DNA of 64,000 nt, taken from positions 186,001 through 250,000 of the forward strand of contig NZ_SNZA01000006.1 of assembly GCF_004363305.1 (NCBI RefSeq). Direction: 5' to 3'. The stretch is from Marinomonas communis (GTDB lineage: Bacteria; Pseudomonadota; Gammaproteobacteria; Pseudomonadales; Marinomonadaceae). Position 1 is the first letter of the stretch. The number at the start of each line of letters is the position of its first letter. The translations under genes and the position numbers were made by a program. Shown piece by piece: positions 8,062 through 16,593 of this stretch. A model generated the notes under the pieces. It was not told the DNA's origin and did not search any database. It saw only the letters and a list, made by a program, of their open reading frames with translations.

Positions 8062-9074
8062 TAGAATGCCCGCCCTGCTACTTGTAGGTCACTGTAAATC
8101 ATCGTGACACTGATAAAAATTAAGGCACATGCGGCAAGCACACCCAATAGGCGTGTCACCCGTTGTCGCCATCGACTGGGGCTTAAAGCGAAGCTGCCAT
8201 CGCGAAACAATACACTCAGTAATGCTAACGCAGATACCGTTAAGCCCGTGCCTAACGACATCACCAAGGTCGCTAATACGCCCCATTGAAAAATGCCTGT
8301 GCTGGTGGCAAACAACAGCACTAAGACCGCCCCCGTACACGGGCGAATACCAATCGCAGATACCATGGCTATGGTGCTGCGCTTGGCTGTTTTTACTTCA
8401 TCATCAGGCGTATCCAAAAGCTTTGCATCATGCTGATGAGCATGGTGCTTACATTCATGCTCATGACTATGACTATGATCATGACTATGATCATGATGCT
8501 CACAGTGGCTATGCTCATGATGATGACCACAATCGTGGTGACTGTGATCGTGCAAATGATCCTTACTGTGATCATGCCCACAACTGGATTTACCTTGTGC
8601 CAAACGCCACAGCATCCAAATACCAATCAAACCAATAGCGGCATAAGAAGCTAGCTCAAGGACACGGGTGGTTTCAGTGATAGCACCAGCAATATCAAGT
8701 AATTGTGCCATCCCCCAAACCAAGAGAATCGCCACTGCACCTTGCGCCAAAGCGGAGATAAAAGACAGCTGAACACCCTTACGCAACGGCGCTTTGGTAG
8801 CAAGTAGGTAAGAACCGATTACCGCTTTACCATGACCTGGGCCGGCCGCATGAAATACACCATACAGGAAGCTAGCCACCAGCAAACTGCCGATTAATGC
8901 AGGGCTTTCTTGCTTGGCTAAAGTTTGTACCAAACGCGCTAATTCACGGTGAAAGTCACGCTGCTGTTCCATGACCCAGCGCCCCATTTCAAAGACAAAC
9001 GTCTGGTCAGCCGCCCATGCAGTGCTGGACAGCAACATCATCCAAATACTTAACCACTTTATTATTCGCACCAC
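8061..9074 (-). CDS. NicO-family metal transporter with histidine-rich loop
   Basis: 337 residues: a signal-like hydrophobic start (1-21, cleavable after AWA), then about six membrane segments with the NicO/RcnA signature HAAGPGHGKAVIGSY (75-89) and GIRPCTGAV (242-250). A cytoplasmic or periplasmic loop at 167-215 holds about 25 histidines in H-D/H-S/H-E pairs. NicO proteins move nickel or cobalt, but the Zur-controlled position ahead of zur-znuC-znuB argues that this one handles zinc. GTG start at 9074 is preceded by AGGAAA; a second GTG follows directly. Confidence 0.85.
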   Translation of the reverse strand: MVRIIKWLSIWMMLLSSTAWAADQTFVFEMGRWVMEQQRDFHRELARLVQTLAKQESPALIGSLLVASFLYGVFHAAGPGHGKAVIGSYLLATKAPLRKGVQLSFISALAQGAVAILLVWGMAQLLDIAGAITETTRVLELASYAAIGLIGIWMLWRLAQGKSSCGHDHSKDHLHDHSHHDCGHHHEHSHCEHHDHSHDHSHSHEHECKHHAHQHDAKLLDTPDDEVKTAKRSTIAMVSAIGIRPCTGAVLVLLFATSTGIFQWGVLATLVMSLGTGLTVSALALLSVLFRDGSFALSPSRWRQRVTRLLGVLAACALIFISVTMIYSDLQVAGRAF

Positions 9075-9092
9075 GGCTTTCCTACGAAAATC

Positions 9093-9121
9093 GAATTATT
9101 GTTATAGTATAACAATAATTC
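9093..9121. promoter_or_regulatory. Zur operator, perfect 29-nt palindrome
   Basis: Fourteen perfectly paired positions each side of G9107; the core ATTGTTATAGTATAACAAT matches the Zur consensus (GTTATANTATAAC). It is 18 nt upstream of the NicO start and faces marC on the other side. Confidence 0.88.
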
Positions 9122-9150
9122 TCATTTGGAAATGTGGTGCGTATTAGGAT

Positions 9151-9762
9151 TTATCCAGCAATAGGCTGCAAGAAGCCCATCACACCACCCATAAAGATTT
9201 GCGCCGCCATGGCTGCCAAAATCAAACCGGTGATCTTCGATAGAATATTCAAACCGGTACGACCTAACAAACGCTCAATAATCGAACTGCAGTACAACAA
9301 CACACCTAGGGTCAGCAATGCCGCCACCAAGCCCATCAAACCGATCACAAACTCCCAGCCTTTGAATTCTGCACCGTAGACCAAGATTGTACCAATCGTC
9401 GCCGGACCAATGATGGTCGGCACCGCGAGCGGCACTACAGAGATATCATCACGCTCTTCGTTCGGCATCCCCGTAGCATGGTTACGAGTACCGTCTTTCA
9501 CCAAACTGATGGCAGACATAAACAGCAGGATGCCCGCACCGATTCGAAAAGAATCCAGTGTAATCCCTAATACCGCAAACAAAGTGCTGCCAAAGAACAT
9601 CAGCACTAAAGCGATCGCTAATGCGGCAATAATCGACTTATTGGCCACATGACGGCGGGATTCTGGAGTTTCACCGCGTGTCAGTGCCAAAAACATCGAC
9701 ATCACGAAAAACGGAGCAAATAGGAAGAAAAACTTAATCCACGTGGAAAGTAATAGACTCAT
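9151..9762 (-). CDS. MarC family integral membrane protein
   Basis: 203 residues with six hydrophobic segments and the MarC/UPF0056 pattern (FFLFAPFFVMSMFLALT, SVVPLAVPTIIGPATIGTIL). The biochemical function of MarC proteins is not established; the family is no longer linked firmly to antibiotic resistance. It is in line with the LysE-type gene upstream (34 nt gap) and ends 29 nt from the Zur palindrome of the next operon. Confidence 0.88.
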   Translation of the reverse strand: MSLLLSTWIKFFFLFAPFFVMSMFLALTRGETPESRRHVANKSIIAALAIALVLMFFGSTLFAVLGITLDSFRIGAGILLFMSAISLVKDGTRNHATGMPNEERDDISVVPLAVPTIIGPATIGTILVYGAEFKGWEFVIGLMGLVAALLTLGVLLYCSSIIERLLGRTGLNILSKITGLILAAMAAQIFMGGVMGFLQPIAG

Positions 9763-9796
9763 GATAGGAGTACCTAGGTCGGCAGTGCGTTCGCGA

Positions 9797-10429
9797 TCAG
9801 CGTTGCGTCAGTGCCAGTTTGATGCCAAAGCCCACCAGCAATACGCCGGTTAAGCTATCCAAGACTTGCGCCACTTTTGGTCGCGCCAGCCATACTCTTG
9901 CTCGGTGAACCATCACCGCAAGAAACGTTTGCCACACCATCGCTATGATAAAGTGAAGGGCAGCCATAAACAGGGATTGCGCCACAGCAGAATATTCTGG
10001 GTTAATAAACTGCGGCAAAAACGCCATATAAAACACGATCGTCTTAGGGTTTAGGATGTTTGATAAGATACCCTGACGAAACGCCAGCTTAGCATTCATC
10101 TGACGCCCTTCTGGCACATTCAGTGTCAGCCCTTGAGGTCGCCAAGCGCTGCGCAACGCTTGTACTCCTAGGTACACCAAATACAGAGCGCCAGCGACTT
10201 TGAAGGCCGTAAACAAGGTCGCAGAACCCAATAAAATCACCGACAAGCCTAGGGCTGAAATCGTGGCATGGGCAAACAAGCCCAAACAAATACCTAAGCT
10301 GCACACGAAGCCTACACGCCAGCCTGCCACAGCAGAGCTACGAAGCACCAACAAAGTGTCCACCCCAGGACTCATGGTTAACACCGTTATCGCCAGTAAA
10401 AATGGCAACCATTGGAATTGCTCGATCAT
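9797..10429 (-). CDS. LysE/RhtB family amino-acid exporter
   Basis: 210 residues, full length for the family, with the N-terminal signature TMSPGVDTLLVLR and the central FRQGILSNILNPKTIVFYMAFLPQF. Six predicted membrane segments. Exports amino acids or derivatives; the substrate cannot be read from sequence, though the neighbouring homoserine kinase gene makes threonine or homoserine a reasonable guess. It lies 41 nt after the DUF1007 gene. Confidence 0.88.
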   Translation of the reverse strand: MIEQFQWLPFLLAITVLTMSPGVDTLLVLRSSAVAGWRVGFVCSLGICLGLFAHATISALGLSVILLGSATLFTAFKVAGALYLVYLGVQALRSAWRPQGLTLNVPEGRQMNAKLAFRQGILSNILNPKTIVFYMAFLPQFINPEYSAVAQSLFMAALHFIIAMVWQTFLAVMVHRARVWLARPKVAQVLDSLTGVLLVGFGIKLALTQR

Positions 10430-10470
10430 AGGACGCTCTCAATCAAATTAGGAACACGACAGCCTAAGGA

Positions 10471-11055
10471 CTAGGTGTCACAGTGAAGGTCGACCCAACC
10501 TTCCATATAGAATTCATCGGCTTCTTGCTCTGCTGGTGTGCAGGTTTCCGCCATCATTCCGGTCAATTTAATCAAGCCTTCATCAGGAGTGACCAAGGCA
10601 AAATAATTTTCTCTATCACCAAAGCCCATGCGAAACGTGCTCTGCTGTAAATCTACGGTCTCAGGTAAGACGATACCTAAACGCACCGTCATAGCTTGAT
10701 CCACAACGCCGACATCCACAACTTGCACATCGGCAAGCTGGATCTCTCGCCCATCCACTTGCAAGCGCAGGAAGTATTGATATTGCGCCAAGTTGGTCAT
10801 GGCTTTTGCGGCCGTTGCTTTTTCAGCCCCCAGCAGTTGACCGTCGGCGTTTTTATCAAACTCCATCAACATATCGAGACTGGAAAACACATCAAACTTC
10901 CAGTAGGCATCGACTGTCTGAATCGCAGGTGTCGTTAGATTGACCTGGTAATAAGAGTCGATCCAAATATGCGGATGAGCCAGCACCTGCCCTGCTCCAA
11001 GCCATAACAAGCTTGCACTCATAGCTTTACCAACACAGCGACGCCAGCTCAACAT
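10471..11055 (-). CDS. DUF1007 family periplasmic protein
   Basis: 194 residues with a signal peptide (cleavage near VLAHPHIW) and the DUF1007 start AHPHIWIDSYYQV, followed by an acidic FDKNADGQL segment that looks like an EF-hand-type loop. DUF1007 genes usually sit directly beside NicO-type transporters and probably bind the same metal in the periplasm. Here the NicO gene is two genes away, under separate Zur control. Start ATG 11055 is 3 nt after the thrB stop. Confidence 0.8.
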   Translation of the reverse strand: MLSWRRCVGKAMSASLLWLGAGQVLAHPHIWIDSYYQVNLTTPAIQTVDAYWKFDVFSSLDMLMEFDKNADGQLLGAEKATAAKAMTNLAQYQYFLRLQVDGREIQLADVQVVDVGVVDQAMTVRLGIVLPETVDLQQSTFRMGFGDRENYFALVTPDEGLIKLTGMMAETCTPAEQEADEFYMEGWVDLHCDT

Positions 11056-11058
11056 AGA

Positions 11059-12024
11059 TTAATTCTCCGTTAGACTTGGTGCATGACGCACACGCGCTTC
11101 TAGGATGCGTTGGAACTCCATCGGATCATGCTGCTGTGCCAAACGCTCAGGATCGTGCTTTGCACCGTGCCATGCTTCTAAACGTGACAACCAGAAACGC
11201 AACGCAGCGATTTTTAGCATATGCGGCCAAGACATAATTTCTGCCGCACTTGGCTGGCGCTCATGAATGTAGGCATTGACCATCGCGTGATACTTATCCA
11301 TATCCAACTCGCCAGTGCTCATATCCGAACACCAATCGTTCACCACAATGGCTAAGTCGTACATCAACCAAGAGTAACAAGCATTATAGAAATCGATGAT
11401 CGCAGACAGCTGCTCCCCTTCAAACAAGGTATTGTTGTAGAACAAATCCCCGTGCACCGTACCTTTGGCTAACTGATCGTCGTATTGCGCAATAAAGGCA
11501 TCAAACTCGGACACTTGCTGTAGCAATAAATGCGCTTGATCCGTTTCTAACTCTGGAGCAATCGACTTTGACGTCGCGCGCCACCAGTCCATACCACGGT
11601 GACTTGGACGGTGTTCAGGGAAATCCATGCCCGCTGTATGCAGTTGCGCCAATACTTTACCCATCAAGCGACAGCTTTCGACAGTGGTGCCTTCTTCTAG
11701 CAAGCCACCAGGAAAGCAATCTACCATGATCGCAGGACGACCTTGGACAACACGTAAACGTTCCCCATGGTTATCAATCAAGGCCGCTGGTACGTTAAAG
11801 CCCTTGTGCTTCAAATGCGCTACCACATCTAAGAAGTACGGCACTTCATCGTATTCAAACTCTTCAAACAAGGTCAGGACGTATTTGCCTGTGGTGGTGT
11901 TCACAAAGTAGTTGGTATTTTCTACGCCACCAGAAATGCCTTGAAAAGACACTAATTCACCTAAGTAATAATCGGCCACAAGGCCGCGCATGTCAGAGTC
12001 CGAAAGAGAAGTGTAAACAGCCAA
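11059..12024 (-). CDS. thrB: Homoserine kinase, ThrB type II (APH fold)
   Basis: 321-residue cytosolic kinase of the aminoglycoside-phosphotransferase fold that phosphorylates homoserine for threonine synthesis. Visible: GGVENTNYFV (nucleotide loop, about 31-40), the catalytic HGDLFYNNTLF (about 194-204), then AIIDFYNACYSWLMYDLAI. This is the type used by Pseudomonas-like bacteria instead of the GHMP ThrB of E. coli. First gene of a leftward set with DUF1007, LysE and MarC genes; divergent from polA. Confidence 0.92.
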   Translation of the reverse strand: MAVYTSLSDSDMRGLVADYYLGELVSFQGISGGVENTNYFVNTTTGKYVLTLFEEFEYDEVPYFLDVVAHLKHKGFNVPAALIDNHGERLRVVQGRPAIMVDCFPGGLLEEGTTVESCRLMGKVLAQLHTAGMDFPEHRPSHRGMDWWRATSKSIAPELETDQAHLLLQQVSEFDAFIAQYDDQLAKGTVHGDLFYNNTLFEGEQLSAIIDFYNACYSWLMYDLAIVVNDWCSDMSTGELDMDKYHAMVNAYIHERQPSAAEIMSWPHMLKIAALRFWLSRLEAWHGAKHDPERLAQQHDPMEFQRILEARVRHAPSLTEN

Positions 12025-12202
12025 AATCTGTACCTAATGTATTTTATTTGCGCAATGATTCGTTTAGCCGCTAATGCTCCACAATCGGAGCAAAAAGGTC
12101 AATTGAACACCGCGAAAAAGCGGCGATTATGTTAGGCTAATGGGCAATTATTTGTACTTTTACCGCGCTGCGCACGTCATCGCGCAGCCCACGAGGGAAA
12201 CT

Positions 12203-14968
12203 ATGTCGGCTCAAGACTCTCTGACCAATGCATCACCAATGGTTTTAGTAGACGGTTCATCTTATTTGTACCGCGCTTTTCACGCGATTCCACCACTGAC
12301 CACCAGCGATGGCCAACCGACCAACGCGGCCCGCGGTGTGATCAGCATGATTCGCAGTTTGATTGGCCGTTACCCTAACTCCCCGATCGTGGTGATTTTC
12401 GACGCAAAAGGTAAAACCTTCCGCGACGATATGTACAAAGAATACAAAGCACAACGCCCACCAATGCCAGACGATCTGCGCCTACAAATCGAACCGATCC
12501 ACCGCATGATCGAAGCCATGGGCTTACCATTGGTGATCATCGAAGGCGTGGAAGCGGACGACGTGATCGGCACCATCGCCAAACAAATCGGCGGCGAAGG
12601 CCGTGAAGTCGTTGTCTCAACGGGTGACAAAGACATGGCCCAGCTAGTGACGGACAAAGTCACACTGGTGAACACCATGACCGATACCGTGATGGACGTG
12701 GAAGGCGTTAAAGAGAAATTCAAAATCCCACCAGAGCTAATCATCGATTTCCTCGCGCTAATGGGTGACAAGGTCGATAACATCCCAGGTGTACCGGGTG
12801 TCGGTGAGAAAACCGCCCTCGCCATGCTACAAGGCATCGGCAGCCTAGAAGAAATCTACGCACGCCTTGATGACATTGCCCCGCTTGGCTTCCGTGGCTC
12901 AAAAACCATGGCCAAGAAAATGGAAGAACACCGTGAAATGGCCGAGCTAAGCTACAAACTGGCGACCATTAAATGCGACGTGGAACTGCCATTTGATCCA
13001 CACACATTGAAAAACGAAGAGATCAATAAAGAAGCCCTACGCGAGTGGTTCACCAAACTGGAATTCAAAACTTGGCTGCGCGATCTAGATAAAGCCCCTG
13101 CTTCCGGCACCGCCGATGACACGGTAGACAACGATGATGAGCCAGCGCCTGCAGCCAATATCGACGTCGAGTACGATACTGTTCTCGATAAAGACAGCTT
13201 TAACGCTTGGCTGAAGAAAATCCAAGACGCCGAACTTGTGGCCTTTGATACGGAAACCACATCTCTTAACTACATGGCGGCCGAGCTTGTTGGTGTGGGC
13301 ATCTCTGTTGAGATCGGAAAAGCCGCTTACATTCCCGTGGCCCACGATTACGAAGGCGCACCAGAGCAGCTAGATCGTGATTGGGTACTAGAGCAACTTA
13401 AGCCTTGGCTGGAAGACGACAACCAGAAAAAAGTCGGTCAGCACCTTAAATACGATGCTAACGTATTGAACAACTACGGCATCACCCTACGTGGCATTGA
13501 ATTCGATACCATGCTCGAATCGTACGTGCTGAACTCCACCGCCACTCGCCACGATATGGACAGCCTAGCGTCTAAGTTCCTTGGCCACACTACCGTTAGC
13601 TTTGAGGAGATCGCAGGCAAAGGCGCGAAGCAGAAAACCTTTAACCAGATCGATCTTGAACAAGCGGCGTTTTACGCAGCAGAGGACGCCGACATTACCT
13701 TACGTCTACACCACGCAATCATGCCAAAGCTGGAAAAAGAAGGCGATCTAGTTAACGTCCTAAAAGACATCGAACTGCCATTGGTGCCTGTGTTAGCGAA
13801 AATGGAACAAACTGGTGCTTTGATCGACCCAGACCTTTTGCACGCACAAAGCTCCGAGATCGCTGCTAAATTGCAGGAGATCGAGATCAAAGCTCACGAA
13901 GAAGCGGGCCAAGCCTTTAACCTAAGCTCACCGAAACAGCTGCAAGAAATCCTGTTTGAGAAGCAAGGTTTGCCTGTTATCAAGAAGACGCCAAAAGGCC
14001 AACCTTCGACCGCTGAACCGATCCTGCAAGAGCTGGCAGAGCAATACGAACTGCCGCGTTTGATCATGGAACACCGCAGTATGTCGAAGCTAAAGTCGAC
14101 CTACACGGACAAGCTACCAGAGATGCTGCAAAAGACCGGTCGCATTCATACCTCTTACCATCAAGCGGTCACAGCAACAGGCCGTTTGTCATCGACCGAT
14201 CCGAACTTGCAGAACATCCCAATCCGTACCACCGAAGGTCGTCGTATTCGCCAAGCGTTTATCGCCCCAGAAGGCTACAAGCTGATTGCTGCCGACTACT
14301 CACAAATCGAGCTACGCATTATGGCGCACTTATCACAAGATAAAGGCCTATTGGACGCGTTTGCCCACGATGTGGACGTGCACAAAGCCACTGCCGCAGA
14401 AGTCTTCGACACCACGGTAGACGAAGTGACCACCGAACAACGCCGCCGCGCCAAAGCCATCAACTTCGGTCTGATCTACGGCATGTCGGCCTTTGGCCTG
14501 GCGAAACAGCTAGGCATCGGCCGCCCAGAAGCGCAGCAATACGTACAGCGCTACTTTGAACGCTACCCGGGCGTGCGCACCTACATGGACAACACCCGTG
14601 AAAGCGCCAAAGAAAAAGGCTACGTGGAAACCATCTTTGGTCGTCGCTTGTACCTACCCGAGATCAAAGCCCGTAACGCCATGATGCGCCAAGCCGCCGA
14701 ACGCACCGCGATCAACGCCCCGATGCAAGGTTCCGCTGCCGACATCATCAAACGCGCCATGATCAACATGCACGAATGGCTTGCAGAAACCAAGCTAGAG
14801 GTGAAAATGATCATGCAAGTACACGATGAATTGATCTTCGAAGTGGCCGAGAAAGACCTTGATGCCGCACAAGAGAAAATCGTCGAAATTATGCAGACAA
14901 GTAGCGAGATCGACGTGCCGCTATTGGTGGAAGCTGGGGTTGGGAACAACTGGGACGAGGCGCACTAG
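12203..14968 (+). CDS. polA: DNA polymerase I
   Basis: 921 residues, normal for a three-domain Pol I: 5'-3' exonuclease/FEN domain (about 10-300, [26 protein letters not shown]), active 3'-5' exonuclease (FDTETTS near 348, with later exo motifs), and polymerase domain with DYSQIELR near 699 and VHDELIFEV near 873. Acts in Okazaki maturation and repair. The start is ATG 12203, preceded by GAGGGAAA; an upstream in-frame ATG at 12140 lacks a binding site. The gene ends in NWDEAH and is followed by REP elements and a diverged copy of its own 3' end. Confidence 0.96.
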   Translation: MSAQDSLTNASPMVLVDGSSYLYRAFHAIPPLTTSDGQPTNAARGVISMIRSLIGRYPNSPIVVIFDAKGKTFRDDMYKEYKAQRPPMPDDLRLQIEPIHRMIEAMGLPLVIIEGVEADDVIGTIAKQIGGEGREVVVSTGDKDMAQLVTDKVTLVNTMTDTVMDVEGVKEKFKIPPELIIDFLALMGDKVDNIPGVPGVGEKTALAMLQGIGSLEEIYARLDDIAPLGFRGSKTMAKKMEEHREMAELSYKLATIKCDVELPFDPHTLKNEEINKEALREWFTKLEFKTWLRDLDKAPASGTADDTVDNDDEPAPAANIDVEYDTVLDKDSFNAWLKKIQDAELVAFDTETTSLNYMAAELVGVGISVEIGKAAYIPVAHDYEGAPEQLDRDWVLEQLKPWLEDDNQKKVGQHLKYDANVLNNYGITLRGIEFDTMLESYVLNSTATRHDMDSLASKFLGHTTVSFEEIAGKGAKQKTFNQIDLEQAAFYAAEDADITLRLHHAIMPKLEKEGDLVNVLKDIELPLVPVLAKMEQTGALIDPDLLHAQSSEIAAKLQEIEIKAHEEAGQAFNLSSPKQLQEILFEKQGLPVIKKTPKGQPSTAEPILQELAEQYELPRLIMEHRSMSKLKSTYTDKLPEMLQKTGRIHTSYHQAVTATGRLSSTDPNLQNIPIRTTEGRRIRQAFIAPEGYKLIAADYSQIELRIMAHLSQDKGLLDAFAHDVDVHKATAAEVFDTTVDEVTTEQRRRAKAINFGLIYGMSAFGLAKQLGIGRPEAQQYVQRYFERYPGVRTYMDNTRESAKEKGYVETIFGRRLYLPEIKARNAMMRQAAERTAINAPMQGSAADIIKRAMINMHEWLAETKLEVKMIMQVHDELIFEVAEKDLDAAQEKIVEIMQTSSEIDVPLLVEAGVGNNWDEAH

Positions 14969-14993
14969 GCACCTCTTTACTGATTTACTCTCA

Positions 14994-15066
14994 GGGGTCA
15001 GATCCCTTATACACCAAATTTGGTTGAGACTAACACTTAGCCTTTACGTGAAAGGGATCTGACCCC
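14994..15066. repeat. REP-type hairpin repeat, copy 1 (73 nt)
   Basis: Perfect terminal inverted repeat GGGGTCAGATCCCTT / AAGGGATCTGACCCC enclosing a conserved 43-nt middle (with ACCAAATTTGGT as a small inner palindrome). Nearly identical units are at 15234-15306 and 16506-16578. Located 25 nt after the polA stop. Confidence 0.9.
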
Positions 15067-15073
15067 TTTGGGC

Positions 15074-15193
15074 AAAGTGGCTAAGAAAGACCTAGCGGCT
15101 GCGCGAGAAAAGATCGTTGAGATTATGCAGAATAGTAGCGAGATCGACGTGCCTTTGCTTGCAGAGGCAGGGGTAGGAATGAACTGGGACTAA
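15074..15193 (+). pseudogene. polA: Diverged duplicate of the polA 3' end (39 codons)
   Basis: In-frame relative of the last part of polA (compare 14840-14956). 32 of 39 encoded residues are identical (for example [13 protein letters not shown]). I count 15 synonymous and 7 amino-acid-changing codon differences, so the copy drifted while still under selection as a polA gene. It has no start codon or upstream coding sequence. A GAA/GAG-to-TAA change shortens it, but the remaining GCGCAT TAA still mirrors the polA ending. Like polA, it is followed by a short spacer ending CTCTCAGGGGTC and a REP unit, so the duplicated block is polA tail plus REP. Confidence 0.85.
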
Positions 15194-15233
15194 GCGCATT
15201 AAGCACCTCTTACTTTCAAGGCACGCACTCTCA

Positions 15234-15306
15234 GGGGTCAGAGCCCTTATACACCGAATTTGGTTGAGACTAACACTTAGCCTTTGCGTGAAAGGGATCT
15301 GACCCC
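15234..15306. repeat. REP-type hairpin repeat, copy 2 (73 nt)
   Basis: Same unit as 14994-15066 with three substitutions (GAGCCC in the left arm, CCGAATT and TTGCG inside). The left arm change leaves one mismatch in the terminal stem. It follows the duplicated polA tail at the same distance at which copy 1 follows polA. Confidence 0.9.
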
Positions 15307-15327
15307 TATGAGGGTTTCAGGCAAAAG

Positions 15328-15354
15328 AAAAGGAGACTTGAAGGTCTCCTTTTT
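15328..15354 (-). terminator. Terminator of the small leftward ORF
   Basis: AAAAGGAGAC / GTCTCCTTTT stem with a 6-nt loop; read leftward it ends in a T-rich tract and lies 5 nt beyond the stop of the ORF at 15360-15467. Confidence 0.7.
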
Positions 15355-15359
15355 AGTAC

Positions 15360-15467
15360 TTAATAGATGGTAATGCTGACATCTACCGAATTAACTAAAG
15401 CTTGCTCTGACGGCAAAACTAAAGTCAAAACGGAGATGATGATGGCTTTAATGAATAATTTATTCAT
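15360..15467 (-). CDS. Possible small secreted or membrane peptide (35 residues)
   Basis: 35-codon ORF, ATG at 15467 with GGAGGG about 5 nt upstream and TAA at 15360, followed by a terminator. The product starts MNKLFIKAIIISVLTLV, a charged N-terminus and a hydrophobic stretch like a signal peptide or single membrane helix, ending with a short polar tail. It is not similar to anything I recognise. It lies in the gene-poor REP region between polA and the RAYT gene. Strong ribosome-binding site and terminator support it; no homologue evidence. Confidence 0.5.
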   Translation of the reverse strand: MNKLFIKAIIISVLTLVLPSEQALVNSVDVSITIY

Positions 15468-15503
15468 GCCATGCCCTCCTCTAATATTGAAAATAAATCA
15501 TTA

Positions 15504-15590
15504 GAGAAAGGTTGAAGAATGCAGCTCAGATCACTACAGTACGAGTGCTGAAGTCGAGTAAGTGCTCTGATTGATTAATCAACCTTTCTC
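15504..15590. other. Long-range 12-bp perfect inverted repeat (possible structured RNA or element ends)
   Basis: GAGAAAGGTTGA (15504-15515) and its exact reverse complement (15579-15590) enclose 63 nt containing smaller repeats (GAGTGCTGA, AGTGCTCTGA). It is immediately followed by a rightward terminator. It could be a small non-coding RNA or the ends of a small mobile element; sequence alone does not decide. Confidence 0.35.
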
Positions 15591-15597
15591 GCAATAT

Positions 15598-15634
15598 AAA
15601 AGCTCCTTTAACTTATTGTTATTGGGGCTTTTTT
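15598..15634 (+). terminator. Rightward intrinsic terminator
   Basis: AAAAGCTCC pairs with GGGGCTTTT (one G-U) across a 17-nt loop and is followed by TTTTTT. No ORF precedes it on this strand, so it would terminate an RNA from the inverted-repeat region upstream. Confidence 0.6.
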
Positions 15635-15836
15635 ATTGCATAACCAACTGGCTAAGGCTCGAACAATAGTGCTCAAACCATTGAAAATCAAGGCTTGAAA
15701 AACGCAAAATTTTACACCTCGTAAGCAACAGAAGTGGTCGCTCACCCCTCTTTACCCAACATTTCAATAACCTATAATTGCAACACTTAAATAAGAAATT
15801 TCGTTTGCTAATTTATGGCTCCGAAAGTAGGTATAA
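15635..15836. other. Intergenic stretch with no recognised gene
   Basis: About 200 nt between the terminator and the REP arm upstream of the RAYT gene. No ORF with a plausible start and binding site, no further repeat or hairpin found by eye; probably holds only the transposase gene promoter. Confidence 0.5.
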
Positions 15837-15850
15837 GGGGTCAGATCCCT
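15837..15850. repeat. Solitary REP arm upstream of the RAYT gene
   Basis: GGGGTCAGATCCCT, identical to the left arm of the 73-nt repeats but without the middle or right arm. With copy 3 at the 3' end it flanks the transposase gene, as expected for a REP-RAYT unit. Confidence 0.75.
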
Positions 15851-15900
15851 GCTAGGTAAATCAGCCCTATTCACTTTGGTTTCTATTCATGGAGGAAAAG

Positions 15901-16506
15901 ATGCCAAGAAGACCCCGTACATTAATGCCGAATGTACCCGTCCACATCGTTCAACGTGGCGCATCGCGCGAAGCTGTTTTCTTCGAGGATGAAGATTACA
16001 AAGCCTATGCTGGTTGGATGAAGGAAGCCGCTGAGGCTTATGACATTGCAATCCATGCATTTGTCTTGATGACTAATCACATTCATATCCTACTTACAGC
16101 TCAGAACCCTGAGAATGTTGGCAAGTTTATGCAGCATATTGGGCGTCGCTACGTTCCTTTTATTAATCATAAATATGGACATAGCGGTTCTCTTTGGGAA
16201 GGGCGTTATAAAAGCAATCTAGTGCAATCAGAGTGCTACTTTCTGGCGGTGATGCGTTATATCGAATTGAACCCCGTAAGAGCCAATATGGTCGAGCAAG
16301 CCGCCCACTATCGTTGGTCTAGCTTTCGACATAACAGCGGTTTAAAACCGCTGTCGTTTATTACGCCCCATCCTATTTTTAATATGCTTGGTTCAGATAC
16401 TGCCACCCGAAGCAGCAACTATCTTTCCATGTTTGAACAGCACCAAAACTCGCAAGAGATCAATGCTATTCGTAATGCTTGGCAAACAGGCAGGTCGCTG
16501 GTTTAG
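15901..16506 (+). CDS. REP-associated tyrosine transposase (RAYT, Y1_Tnp)
   Basis: 201 residues. Y1 HUH single-strand transposase: HUH motif in MTNHIHILL (about 55-63), candidate catalytic tyrosine in GRRYVPFINH (about 84), then the RAYT signature YGHSGSLWEGRYKS and RYIELNPVRANMV. RAYTs bind and cut REP sequences and are thought to spread them within a genome. Start is ATG 15901 behind GGAGGAAAAG; the ATG at 15889 overlaps that binding site. The stop TAG shares its G with the first base of REP copy 3, and a REP arm lies upstream, so gene and repeats form one unit. Confidence 0.92.
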   Translation: MPRRPRTLMPNVPVHIVQRGASREAVFFEDEDYKAYAGWMKEAAEAYDIAIHAFVLMTNHIHILLTAQNPENVGKFMQHIGRRYVPFINHKYGHSGSLWEGRYKSNLVQSECYFLAVMRYIELNPVRANMVEQAAHYRWSSFRHNSGLKPLSFITPHPIFNMLGSDTATRSSNYLSMFEQHQNSQEINAIRNAWQTGRSLV

Positions 16507-16578
16507 GGGTCAGATCCCTTATACACCAAATTGGGCTGAGACTAACACTTAGCCCTTACGTGAAAGGGATCTGACCCC
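16506..16578. repeat. REP-type hairpin repeat, copy 3 (73 nt)
   Basis: Same terminal arms as copies 1 and 2, with small changes in the middle (TTGGGCTGAG, AGCCCTTACG). It begins at the RAYT stop codon and ends 16 nt before the nat stop on the opposite strand, where it could also act as a terminator. Confidence 0.9.
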
Positions 16579-16593
16579 TTTGTGTCATTCGTT

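Noticed and set aside
8455-8535. Possible DNA tandem repeat (CATGA/CATGAC pattern)
   Set aside because: It is coding sequence for the His-rich loop of the NicO protein, not an independent repeat.
8430-8654. Rightward ORFs over the histidine codons of the NicO gene
   Set aside because: Low-complexity Met/Ile/Thr readings caused by His/Asp-rich codons on the other strand; no ribosome-binding site.
12140-12202. Upstream start of polA at 12140
   Set aside because: Adds 21 residues not typical of Pol I and lacks a ribosome-binding site; ATG 12203 has GAGGGAAA.
14994-16578. CRISPR array from repeated 73-nt units
   Set aside because: Only three copies, irregular spacing, palindromic arms shared with a RAYT gene; no cas genes.
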